Shown here: positions 7,695 through 15,191 of the stretch, piece by piece | Layout: each line of letters begins with the position of its first letter | How positions within the stretch are numbered: the stretch's first letter is position 1 | NCBI GenBank assembly: GCA_943372645.1 | Contig: CALRZN010000027.1 | Location: 6,631-70,630 of the forward strand | Origin: VBWE01 sp943372645 | GTDB lineage: Bacteria; Bacteroidota; Bacteroidia; Palsa-965 | Direction: 5' to 3' | DNA length: 64,000 bases | Translations under genes and position numbers: made by a program | The notes under the pieces: generated by a model | Told to the model about the DNA's origin: nothing | What the model saw: the letters and a program-made list of their open reading frames with translations, nothing else | The model's database searches: none

Positions 7695-8945
7695 TTGAAA
7701 AACATCCTCTTTATTACGTTTGACCTGATTCGTCCCGGCGAACCTTCAAAATCACTGGCAATCGGGTCAATACTGGCTTATCTGAAACATAGACCCGGTA
7801 AGACATATACTGGTAAGGCAGATCACCTTTCGATCAATATGCTTAACCTGGAAGGGAAGTCCCGTCCGGCTGATTTTTATGCGGAACTGTCAAAATATGA
7901 ACTGAATGAATACGACTATATCGCATTATCCGCTTATATCTGGAATGAATACCTGATAAATCCTTTTATTTCTTTCCTGCGTGAATTGGGCTTCCGGAAT
8001 AAAATTGTTCTCGGTGGCTACCAGATTGCTTATACGTCAAAACCGGAATTACAAACGACCTATCCGGATTGCCAGCATTTCATCATTGGTTATGCCGAGG
8101 CATCAACAGATTTGCTTTGCAGGCAGAAGGGGACAGAACTACCGCTATTTTTGGAAACAGCAGTTGATTTTTATGAAATACCGTCGCCATACATTACCGG
8201 GGAAATTGGGGTCAGCGGGAATACAACTATGCTTCGAATGGAAACGAAGCGGGGCTGTCCTTACCGTTGCTCATTTTGCGCTCACCGTGATCTCGTAAAA
8301 AAGAAAGTCAGTTGTTTTCATCACAACAAGGTTAATGATGAACTGGAGTTTCTCAGCATTGCCGGAGTAGAACGGGTAAATGTGTTGGATCCGATATTTA
8401 ATGCCGGTTCCGAATACCTTTCTGTAATGAATAAAATAGCCACCTCCTGCATTCAAACACGATTCAATATTCAAACACGTTTTGAAAATATCAAAGGATC
8501 GGAGGGACAGCAATTCCTGGAATTTTGCACTTCCGGAAATTTTTATCTTGAATTTGGCCTGCAAACGGCAAACAGGAAGGAGTCTGAAACAATAAAGCGT
8601 GCAAATAATATTGACCAGATAAAAGCGGTTTTGAAAACCCTTGCATCTTATAAAATAGGTTTTGAAGTCAGCCTTATTTATGGACTGCCGGGGCAAACCC
8701 TGTCCAGTTTCCGGGAGAGTATTGCTTTTCTTCAGGATTTTGGCTGTGGAAATATAAAGGCATATCCACTTATGCTATTAAAAGGCACTTCACTTTATGC
8801 GGATAAAAAGCAGTGGGAAATGAAAGAAGAGGTAATGGGAGGCTTTAATATTCCAGTAGTTACGTCCTCTAACTCATTTACAAGAGCGGATTGGTTAAAA
8901 ATGGATGAGATTGCAAATGAATTGATGACAACTGAACGGATTTAA
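7695..8945 (+). CDS. B12-binding-type radical SAM protein
   Basis: 416 residues with a TTG start: the frame has a stop at 7659-7661 and no ATG between, so TTG at 7695 is the only sensible start. The N-terminal third (about 1-135) has the Rossmann layout of the cobalamin-binding domain (ALSAYIWNEY, IVLGGYQIAYT, FIIGYAE) but no DxHxxG motif. The radical SAM cluster motif is C188-x3-C192-x2-C195 (KRGCPYRCSFCAH), which binds the 4Fe-4S cluster that cleaves S-adenosylmethionine; the TIM barrel follows to about 370 (FGLQTAN, LIYGLPGQT). Members of this class modify peptides, lipids or small molecules; the substrate here is unknown. It sits in the cassette with the two-TM gene and has the same AT-rich character. 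Confidence 0.88.
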   Translation: MKNILFITFDLIRPGEPSKSLAIGSILAYLKHRPGKTYTGKADHLSINMLNLEGKSRPADFYAELSKYELNEYDYIALSAYIWNEYLINPFISFLRELGFRNKIVLGGYQIAYTSKPELQTTYPDCQHFIIGYAEASTDLLCRQKGTELPLFLETAVDFYEIPSPYITGEIGVSGNTTMLRMETKRGCPYRCSFCAHRDLVKKKVSCFHHNKVNDELEFLSIAGVERVNVLDPIFNAGSEYLSVMNKIATSCIQTRFNIQTRFENIKGSEGQQFLEFCTSGNFYLEFGLQTANRKESETIKRANNIDQIKAVLKTLASYKIGFEVSLIYGLPGQTLSSFRESIAFLQDFGCGNIKAYPLMLLKGTSLYADKKQWEMKEEVMGGFNIPVVTSSNSFTRADWLKMDEIANELMTTERI

Positions 8946-8980
8946 TAGGCATGCTTCTGTCTTGTGATCAGACCTTTTAA

Positions 8981-8998
8981 TTATACGGTTACGCGGGG
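8981..8998. repeat. 18-bp direct repeat, right copy
   Basis: ttatacggttacgcgggg, identical to 6754-6771, 36 bases behind the radical SAM stop codon. It reads YTVTRG followed by E and a stop, the same ending as the left copy. Confidence 0.7.
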
Positions 8999-9045
8999 CG
9001 AGTAAGCGCAGCCTTGTGACACCCAATGTAAACACAATCAATCGG

Positions 9046-10485
9046 TTAAAACGATTCGCTGTCTTTCTTTTTATACTGCTCCTGTTTCCGGTAATAGTTT
9101 TCAGTCTGCTTTATCATCTCATCAAATGCCGCCAGGTTTTTCTTCCGCTCATTGCCTTCAAATGATTCCACGATGAGTTGTCGCACCGCACGCGCCACGG
9201 GTTTGTTGATGTATTCGGACAGGTGATAAAACGATGTACTGTACAGGCCAAGGGCCAGGTCATGTGAAGCTTCGGGATGTTTCTGTGCAAAGTAGCTGTA
9301 TTTATCGGCGAATGCAACGATGAGTTTGGTGTCTTCCTGGAAAGAAACATGGGTGCAGAAAACATCGAAAAGTGTATCGTTTCGCAGGTCGCGGCCTGAG
9401 GCTGAAGCCAGCAGCTGGCGCGCCACATCATACTGCATGTTAAACCCGTAGGTGCTGAATTTTACCAGCAGCGGATCGGTCGTATTTTCCGGGCGTACAT
9501 TGTTGAATGCGGCATAGAACTTTTTAAGGAAATTGGTATTGCGTTCGCCTTTTGTGTAGCGCTCAATCAGCGGAAAAATGGCTTTGTACCGCACGGCGAC
9601 TTCCTGGCCGGGTTTCAGCTGCTCAAAAATTTCAGCCATCGCTGCCGCATCCGAATTACTGTCCCAGGTAAGGAGCGGACTTCCTTCGGGCGAATAGAAA
9701 TAATTCCATGAACCATAACCGGCATACGAATCAAGATAGATGATGTTCTCCGCATCGGGTTCCTTGCCGGAACTGTCGGCCGGATAAGCAGCGGCAACGT
9801 ATTTCCAGCAGATAAAATCGCGGTTTAAATGGGCAACGGTTGTGGTATCGTAATAAAACAACTCCAGGTATCCGGAAGCTGAATCGTACGGATTTTCGTC
9901 AATAAAAATCAGCTTTCCTTCCCGTTGTGCCGCCCGTTTCACTTCCGACCAAGGCAATGCGCGGTATGTGATGATGGATTGCAGCTGACGGTTACCGGAA
10001 GCCTGTTGCCGGTGCATGGCCAGTCCCTTTTCGGCAAAACTCCGCAGCCCATCCACATCCAGCCGTCCGACTTCTTTGCTTACCACTTTGCCCGAACCAT
10101 CAATGAGGAAAAGGGTGGGGTAAGCCGGAATATCATACGATTCTCCGAAATCAATACCTGCACGTGTTTCCATATTCATCTTTTTGCAGATGAACTGGTC
10201 GTTAAAAAACGGTCCGGTGCCTGCATCCGTAAACACATATTTACTCATATAAATGCAGGGCCCGCACCAGGTGGTGTAACAATCAACAAAAATGAGTTTG
10301 CCGCTTTTCCGGGCCTGTTTCAGCACATCGTTCCAGCTGTCGTCTGTAAAACGGATGCCGGTGTTGGCGGTAGCCGTAACATCTGCCTGCTGTGCAGTTA
10401 CCGTGTTGATGCCCGAAACGCAGAGCATTAAAACAGCGAAAAGGCCGTGCAGGCGAAGGATGGGAGGGGAGGTGCGGGAGATCAT
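9046..10485 (-). CDS. Secreted two-domain thioredoxin-like protein
   Basis: Start set at the ATG at 10485, which gives 479 residues with a signal peptide (LHGLFAVLMLCVSGINTVTA-Q); the longer frame has an unlikely N-terminus. The first domain is thioredoxin-like with a WCGPC active site near residue 73 (KLIFVDCYTTWCGPC) and the cis-Pro loop AYPTLFLID. A second, related domain follows (WSEVKRAAQREGKLIFIDE) but has no CxxC. The last ~200 residues are alpha-helical and end in a Lys-rich tail. Probably periplasmic disulfide chemistry or binding of a partner; the second domain must act without redox. Confidence 0.8.
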   Translation of the reverse strand: MISRTSPPILRLHGLFAVLMLCVSGINTVTAQQADVTATANTGIRFTDDSWNDVLKQARKSGKLIFVDCYTTWCGPCIYMSKYVFTDAGTGPFFNDQFICKKMNMETRAGIDFGESYDIPAYPTLFLIDGSGKVVSKEVGRLDVDGLRSFAEKGLAMHRQQASGNRQLQSIITYRALPWSEVKRAAQREGKLIFIDENPYDSASGYLELFYYDTTTVAHLNRDFICWKYVAAAYPADSSGKEPDAENIIYLDSYAGYGSWNYFYSPEGSPLLTWDSNSDAAAMAEIFEQLKPGQEVAVRYKAIFPLIERYTKGERNTNFLKKFYAAFNNVRPENTTDPLLVKFSTYGFNMQYDVARQLLASASGRDLRNDTLFDVFCTHVSFQEDTKLIVAFADKYSYFAQKHPEASHDLALGLYSTSFYHLSEYINKPVARAVRQLIVESFEGNERKKNLAAFDEMIKQTENYYRKQEQYKKKDSESF

Positions 10486-10668
10486 TGTCGGTTTTATTTG
10501 TATAAATAAAACGGACAGGTCGAACAGATAATTGTTACCGGATGACATGAGCTTGCAACTGGTGTTTGCCGGACATGATAGTGGCCGTGAGCTGATGTTA
10601 ACTGGCAAAATGAGGGATAAAGAAGCGACATTGTCCTGGCGATTGGGTTTGAAACGTGCCGGGCAGGC

Positions 10669-10735
10669 CGATTCCCCTACGTTTGTAAAAACAAAACGCC
10701 ACCTTTTCAGGTGGCGTAGTTTGGTAGCTCGTAGG
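10669..10735. repeat. Copy of tRNA-Glu 3' end plus terminator
   Basis: This 67-base stretch (cgattcccctacgtttgtaa through tagctcgtagg) repeats 10801-10867 with a few mismatches, 132 bases away. It carries the terminator hairpin cgccacc-ttttca-ggtggcg and the last bases of tRNA-Glu, but the rest of the tRNA does not follow. Confidence 0.75.
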
Positions 10736-10813
10736 AGGGCCGAGCGTTAAGAAAATGTCCTGTGGACATTTTTAGCAAGGAGCCGGGCTGCAGGGCGGGT
10801 CGATTCCCCTACG
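10730..10813. repeat. tRNA-like hairpin element between the repeat copies
   Basis: Bounded by cgtagg (10730-10735) and its inverse cctacg (10808-10813). Inside are a 9-bp hairpin aaaatgtcc-tgt-ggacatttt (10752-10772) and, next to the right end, ggtcgattcccc, which resembles a tRNA T-arm. It could fold as a degenerate tRNA-shaped RNA, but no anticodon arm is seen. Not a functional tRNA. Confidence 0.4.
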
Positions 10814-10816
10814 TTT

Positions 10817-10853
10817 GTAAAAACAAAACGCCACCTTTTCAGGTGGCGTGGTT
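10817..10853 (-). terminator. Terminator of tRNA-Glu
   Basis: On the minus strand the stem CACGCCACCT-GAAA-AGGTGGCGT is followed by TTTGTTTTT, four bases past the tRNA 3' end. Confidence 0.85.
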
Positions 10854-10856
10854 TTG

Positions 10857-10928
<72 letters not shown>

Positions 10929-11003
10929 ATATTCGCAATTGGGAGCGCAAATGTAGGAAGTTTTTTTTGTTCTCCAAAAAATGGAGAAAAAATATTTTCC
11001 TTA

Positions 11004-11032
11004 TAGCCCGTAGGGGAATCGAACGCCCTGCC
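11004..11032 (-). repeat. tRNA 3'-end fragment
   Basis: On the minus strand GGGCGTTCGATTCCCCTACG followed by GGGCTATA resembles a tRNA T-arm and acceptor 3' half. There is no matching 5' half. It lies 76 bases from the intact tRNA-Glu and shares its gattcccctacg core. Confidence 0.55.
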
Positions 11033-11057
11033 AATCCACTCGAATAGCAGAAAACCC

Positions 11058-11882
11058 CTACAACCCCGTAGCCGCCCTAAACTCCGCCTCACTCAAAGCC
11101 CCCAGCTGGCTCCAGATGAGTTTGCCGTCTTTGTACAGTTCAAGGTACGGGATAGACGTAATCTTTTTAAAGCCGGCCAGTTCCTGGTTTTTGTCCACGT
11201 CGATGTCCAGCAGCAGCAGGTCGGCTTTGTGTTCGGCCGTTACTTTTTCGATGTAGGGTTTGATCATGCGGCAGGGACCGCACCAGCTGGCGTTGTAATC
11301 CACCAGCACGTATTTTTTTGAAGCGCTTTTGGCTTTATAGTCGGCTGTGCTCATGTTCAGCGGTTTCAGGATGTTGGATTCACCGGCGGGAGTGGGAGTA
11401 ACGGTGTTGGTGTTTACAGCCGGATTATTGCTTACCGTTCCTTCTTTTGTTTCCGGTTTGCCGGCCGCGCGCCATTCGAGCATGCCCCCGCCGTAGTTAT
11501 ATACCTGTGTGAAACCGGCTGCAAGCAGTTGTTCTGCAGCACCTGCGCTGCGGCCGCCCGAGAGGCAGTACACCACCACCGGTTTGGTTTTATCGAGCGT
11601 GGCAATCTGCGTGGCGAAATCGTTGCCGCGCACATCCATGTTCACCGCGCCTTTCACGTGTCCGCCTGTAAATTCTTCCGGGGTGCGCACATCTACCAGC
11701 TGAACCGGTTCGGTAATTTTCTTTTCAAAACCGGCAAGGTCCAGTTTCTGTACAGTGGCCTCGTTGGTGGCTGCATTCCCGGCATCGCCCGATCCGGAGG
11801 GTTTGTCGCCGCAGGTAGCTGCAGTGTTCAGGGTTCCGGCAATTACAAATAAGGCCAGCAGGTGTTTCAGTGTTGCGCGCAT
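11058..11882 (-). CDS. Rhodanese-thioredoxin fusion, exported
   Basis: 274 residues. A hydrophobic N-terminus ends near AATC, which may be a lipobox, though Thr before Cys is unusual. Residues about 40-145 form a rhodanese domain with the active-site loop CLSGGRSAG, whose Cys carries the transferred sulfur as a persulfide; DVRTPEEFTGGHVKGAVNMD is the usual entry loop. A Pro/Thr/Asn linker leads to a thioredoxin domain (about 180-274) with active site WCGPC and cis-Pro loop SIPYLELYK. The fusion suggests sulfane-sulfur transfer coupled to reduction in the periplasm. Single gene, leftward. Confidence 0.9.
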   Translation of the reverse strand: MRATLKHLLALFVIAGTLNTAATCGDKPSGSGDAGNAATNEATVQKLDLAGFEKKITEPVQLVDVRTPEEFTGGHVKGAVNMDVRGNDFATQIATLDKTKPVVVYCLSGGRSAGAAEQLLAAGFTQVYNYGGGMLEWRAAGKPETKEGTVSNNPAVNTNTVTPTPAGESNILKPLNMSTADYKAKSASKKYVLVDYNASWCGPCRMIKPYIEKVTAEHKADLLLLDIDVDKNQELAGFKKITSIPYLELYKDGKLIWSQLGALSEAEFRAATGL

Positions 11883-11990
11883 ATAATGGTTGTTTTCAGT
11901 TATAACGTTGAATGTGCAAAGGTCGGTATTTTTTCAGGATATGTTTTGTGACTAATGTTACTGATCGTATAAATTCAATATCCTATAATT

Positions 11991-12095
11991 AGTTTGCAGT
12001 TATCAGTTTGCAATTTGCAGTTTCGTTTTTTAGTCCGGAATATGAACGTATTCCTTGAAATACGGGCAAAACTGCAAACTGCCGACTGCAAACTC
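11991..12095. repeat. Word-type inverted repeat (CAGTTTGC family)
   Basis: The left arm is built of cagttt/gcaatttgcagttt words and the right arm of their inverse (aactgcaaactgccgactgc), separated by about 40 bases. It lies in the gap between two leftward genes and has no coding potential. Confidence 0.6.
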
Positions 12096-12154
12096 GGATC
12101 ACTGGCTATTTTATAAATACCCGGTTTGTTCGCTGTCTATTTTATCAGATCCAT

Positions 12155-13135
12155 TTACCTGAACACCTGCAAACGCTCGCTGCCCATTTCAAGCACATAA
12201 ATATAACCGGCCGGGGTAACCTGTATGCTGTTGATGGTTTTGTCGAACTGCCCGTCGCCTTTGCCTTTGGTGCCAAAGCTGCACAGTTTTTTTCCTTTGT
12301 TGTTGTAGATGTTGATGGATTCCCCGTTTTCCATGTAAATGCGGCCGCAGGCATCGTAACCGGACACCACCGTGCCGTGATCGATATGAAAATCAGCAAG
12401 TGTTTCCAAATAAGCGCCCGAAGCATCGCTGATGTGCACGGCTGCCCCGTTTGCACCGATGTCGCGCCAGTTGCAGAGGTAGGTACGGTCGGCGCTGTCA
12501 ACCCCGATGTTGGCAAGGTAGCCCCACATTTTGCCGCCCTGGCTTTTAATGTTTTTGTTATCGTCCATGAACTTGCCGGTGGCATCAAACCGTTTAATCA
12601 TCCAGCCGGTGGCCAGCGAAACGAGGACTTCGCCTTTGCTGTTCACGGTTAATCCCGCCACCATTTGTCCGCCGCCCACATTCAGCGTGCGCAGGTAATG
12701 CCCGCTGCTGTCAAACGCCAGGATGCGTGGCTCGGTGCCGTCGTTGCTGTAAATAATGCCGTCCGGACTCAATGCGATATGATCCGGTCCGTTGCGGAAG
12801 GTGCTGTCGCTGCGCCCTTTTTTGCCAAACGCACGTATCCGTTTGCCGTCGGCGCTGAGCAGGCTGATCAGCGCATCACCCTCGTTGGTTCTGGCTGCGA
12901 TGCGCCCGTTTTTAAAAACTGCAAAATCATAAAACGGGCCGGGCAATGTTATGGTGCGTTTCCATTCTACCAGCGTGTCGTTCGGGTCTAATTTTTCAGC
13001 CGGTACGGGTGGCGGCGTTTTCACGGTGCTGCTGTCGGCCGCAGAATCAGCGGTGGCAACGGCTTTGGGTGTTTCGGTTCCGCATCCTGCAAAAAGCAGT
13101 GCGAAGGCAATTATAGTATAGCCCGGGTTTTTCAT
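12155..13135 (-). CDS. NHL/six-bladed beta-propeller lipoprotein
   Basis: 326 residues. Lipoprotein signal with lipobox FAGC near residues 15-18, then an Ala/Ser/Pro linker. From about residue 55 the chain repeats short strands of the form DHIALSPDGIIYSNDG, LTVNSKGEVLVSLA and SIQVTPAGYIYVLE, the NHL/SMP-30-like propeller pattern, and ends ERLQVFR. Such proteins bind partners or small molecules at the outer face; no catalytic site is certain. Single gene. Confidence 0.8.
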   Translation of the reverse strand: MKNPGYTIIAFALLFAGCGTETPKAVATADSAADSSTVKTPPPVPAEKLDPNDTLVEWKRTITLPGPFYDFAVFKNGRIAARTNEGDALISLLSADGKRIRAFGKKGRSDSTFRNGPDHIALSPDGIIYSNDGTEPRILAFDSSGHYLRTLNVGGGQMVAGLTVNSKGEVLVSLATGWMIKRFDATGKFMDDNKNIKSQGGKMWGYLANIGVDSADRTYLCNWRDIGANGAAVHISDASGAYLETLADFHIDHGTVVSGYDACGRIYMENGESINIYNNKGKKLCSFGTKGKGDGQFDKTINSIQVTPAGYIYVLEMGSERLQVFR

Positions 13136-13199
13136 GGCATTGGTTTTTGCTGAAAGGTATAAAAAACAAAGAAGTAGTTCCCGAAGCAGTAGTTAAAGA

Positions 13200-13340
13200 A
13201 ATGGAAAATGGGCTGCCCCGCACATTCCTTCGCTTATGGAAAATGGATTTCTCCGCACATTTCCCCGCTTATGGAAAATGGACGATGGTAATTGAATGAT
13301 CAAAAACCATTGTCCATTTTCTATAAAGCCATTTTCCATT
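13200..13340. repeat. Word-type repeat (GGAAAATGG family)
   Basis: Three direct copies of atggaaaatgg (13201, 13236, 13271), two with the shared surround ccgcacatt, face inverse copies gtccattttct and gccattttccattt at the right end. Fills most of the 305-base gap between the NHL lipoprotein and the LamG-like gene. Confidence 0.6.
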
Positions 13341-13388
13341 TGCACAATTCGTTCGGGAAACGGTTATCTATCTGCCAAGAAACAACAG

Positions 13389-13418
13389 TTGCCTGCCTCC
13401 CGGAAAATTATATCTTTG
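13389..13418 (+). promoter_or_regulatory. Bacteroidota promoter for 13441 gene
   Basis: TTG (13389-13391) and TATCTTTG (13411-13418) with 19 bases between fit the -33 TTTG / -7 TAnnTTTG pattern. The -7 box is 23 bases before the ATG. Confidence 0.6.
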
Positions 13419-13440
13419 TTATACGCATTAAATCGCGCCT

Positions 13441-14355
13441 ATGAAAAAACAACTACTCCTGTCCATTTTCCTCACTTCGCTTTTTACCGCCACAGCAACC
13501 GCACAGGCCACGCTGGTGAGCAAACTCGATTTTAACGGCAGCCTGAACGATGCGCAGGGCAATGCCATTTCAACGGCATACAACAACGCCGCGTTTACGT
13601 TTGTGAATGGTGCTATGGTGTGGACCGCCGATACGGTAAACAGCGGGGGCGGACTGCTGCTGCGCCTGCCGGATGCGGTGTTTACAGAAAACGATTATTC
13701 CATCGCCATTGATTTTCAGTATGCGGAAGTAACCGGTTACCGGAAAATTATTGATTTCGGCGGGCTTGGGTCCGACCAGGGGCTGTATGTAAATAGCAGC
13801 CTGCGGTTGTATTCATCGGGCAGTTACGGTTCCACGATGTGGAGTGCCGCCACCAACTACACCGTGCTGGTTACCCGCAGCGGGGCCGATGATACCACCC
13901 GCGCTTATCTCGTCCAGGCCAATCAGCTGGTCCAGGAATCGAAAGCGGCCGATGTTGCCGGAAATTTTGTGGCCACGCTCAGCGGTAACGACCGCGCCCT
14001 GCACTTTTTTCACGACGATACGATTACCACAGCTGAACATGCAACAGCCGGCAGTGTAAGCCAGATTCGGATATGGAACGGTACTGCCACACTGCAGGAT
14101 GTGCTGTCGGGAATTCCGCAGGCACCGGCAGCTACCCCGTTTGCACTCTTTCCGAATCCATCGGCCGATGTGGTAAACGTGCAGCTTCCGGTAATCAGCA
14201 GCAGCACAGCAGACGTGTTTGATGCACTGGGAAACCGCGTTTATTCCACCGCACTGCAGCAGCAGCAAAACTTTAAGCTGAACACCGCCGGGTGGGCAAA
14301 AGGCGTTTATTTTTTGCGCGTGGATGGCATTTACAGCCGGTTTGTGAAAAACTAA
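13441..14355 (+). CDS. LamG-like secreted protein with T9SS type A C-terminal signal
   Basis: 304 residues. Signal peptide ending ATA-Q near residue 22. Residues about 25-215 have the concanavalin/LamG-like pattern (LVSKLDFNGSLNDAQGN, DYSIAIDFQYAE, RKIIDFGG, HDDTITTAEHATAGSVSQIRIWNG), a fold used for glycan or surface binding. The last ~75 residues form the T9SS type A sorting domain (FALFPNPSADVVNVQLP, then GVYFLRVDG, ending RFVKN), which directs crossing of the outer membrane and anchoring. Ligand unknown. Confidence 0.85.
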   Translation: MKKQLLLSIFLTSLFTATATAQATLVSKLDFNGSLNDAQGNAISTAYNNAAFTFVNGAMVWTADTVNSGGGLLLRLPDAVFTENDYSIAIDFQYAEVTGYRKIIDFGGLGSDQGLYVNSSLRLYSSGSYGSTMWSAATNYTVLVTRSGADDTTRAYLVQANQLVQESKAADVAGNFVATLSGNDRALHFFHDDTITTAEHATAGSVSQIRIWNGTATLQDVLSGIPQAPAATPFALFPNPSADVVNVQLPVISSSTADVFDALGNRVYSTALQQQQNFKLNTAGWAKGVYFLRVDGIYSRFVKN

Positions 14356-14387
14356 CGTGTTACAGTTACACACGAAGCCCGCATACC

Positions 14388-14463
14388 ATTTTTGATTTTT
14401 GATTGGCGATTTTTGATTTACATGATCGAATAAATCAAAAATCGCCAATCAAAAATCAAAAAT
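14388..14463. repeat. Perfect 33-bp word-type inverted repeat (TTTTTGATT family)
   Basis: Bases 14388-14420 are the exact inverse complement of 14431-14463, with a 10-base spacer catgatcgaa. The arms are made of TTTTTGATT units plus GGCG. It starts 33 bases behind the stop of the rightward gene and ends 38 before the stop of the leftward gene, so it could end both transcripts. Confidence 0.85.
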
Positions 14464-14500
14464 ATTTTTCCCCTCCTGGCATGTACCTCCAACGAGCTGG

Positions 14501-15016
14501 TTACATCCTTGAAACGGCAAGCAGTACCAAACCCAGTAAAATCAGGGCGAAAACAACAATGTAACCGCGGATACGGTATTCGTTTTTTTTGTCTTCCAGC
14601 GGAACATATTTCGGTTCATCAGCAAACGGTTTGTGGGGTTGCAGGTGATGCAGCTGCGCATACTGCCGGTTTTCTTTCCCGGTAATATACCTGCTGATCT
14701 GTTGCAGCATCGTTTCCTTGGCTTCGGCGCGGGTGCCGTTTGAATGCAGCAGCGTAACCAGGCTTTTCGGATCGGCCCAGCGGATAATATTAAAAAACTT
14801 CCAGCGGCGCAGGTTCTGCGGGTCGCTTATATCCGCGTAGTAATCCAGGATAAACACCTGCGTGTCTGGAACCAGTTTATCAAGACACGCATCGGCATCA
14901 GCAAAATTGCTTAAGCGTATGCGTTTGCCGAAACGGCTTTCGAGTGTATCGGTAAGTTCGCCGCCCAGCGTGGTAAACTGGTCGAGCAGGATGATGGAAA
15001 GTGGTGCTGTTTTCAT
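14501..15016 (-). CDS. Receiver-like domain with C-terminal membrane anchor
   Basis: 171 residues. The first ~125 residues follow the alternating beta/alpha pattern of a response-regulator receiver domain: hydrophobic strand SIILLDQ, a strand VFILDYY whose Asp would be the phospho-acceptor, and strand VTLLHSNGT with the Ser/Thr site. The acidic pair after strand 1 is reduced to one Asp, so it may be degenerate. A charged linker leads to one membrane helix at the end (IVVFALILLGLVLLAV), leaving the domain on the cytoplasmic face. No kinase adjacent. The receiver reading is an inference from pattern; confidence in the gene itself is higher than in the label. Confidence 0.6.
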   Translation of the reverse strand: MKTAPLSIILLDQFTTLGGELTDTLESRFGKRIRLSNFADADACLDKLVPDTQVFILDYYADISDPQNLRRWKFFNIIRWADPKSLVTLLHSNGTRAEAKETMLQQISRYITGKENRQYAQLHHLQPHKPFADEPKYVPLEDKKNEYRIRGYIVVFALILLGLVLLAVSRM

Positions 15017-15191
15017 GGTTTGTGTATAAATGCCTGGTACAAAAGTACGGCAGCAGGGCAGGGACGGGGTTACAGGTTTTCGGGGGATTGTTGCAGGAGT
15101 TACAGTTTACCGCCAGCAGAAGCAGCGTACGATGTAAAAAAGAACCCGGCGATACATTGCTGCATCGCCGGGGCAATCGTATTTCAGGGTA

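Noticed and set aside
10532..10750. Rightward 72-aa frame before tRNA-Glu
   Set aside because: Runs through the tRNA repeat and terminator; no protein-like pattern.
14388..14463. AT-rich palindrome as replication origin or CRISPR leader
   Set aside because: Same design recurs in several gaps; no DnaA boxes or spacer-repeat order.
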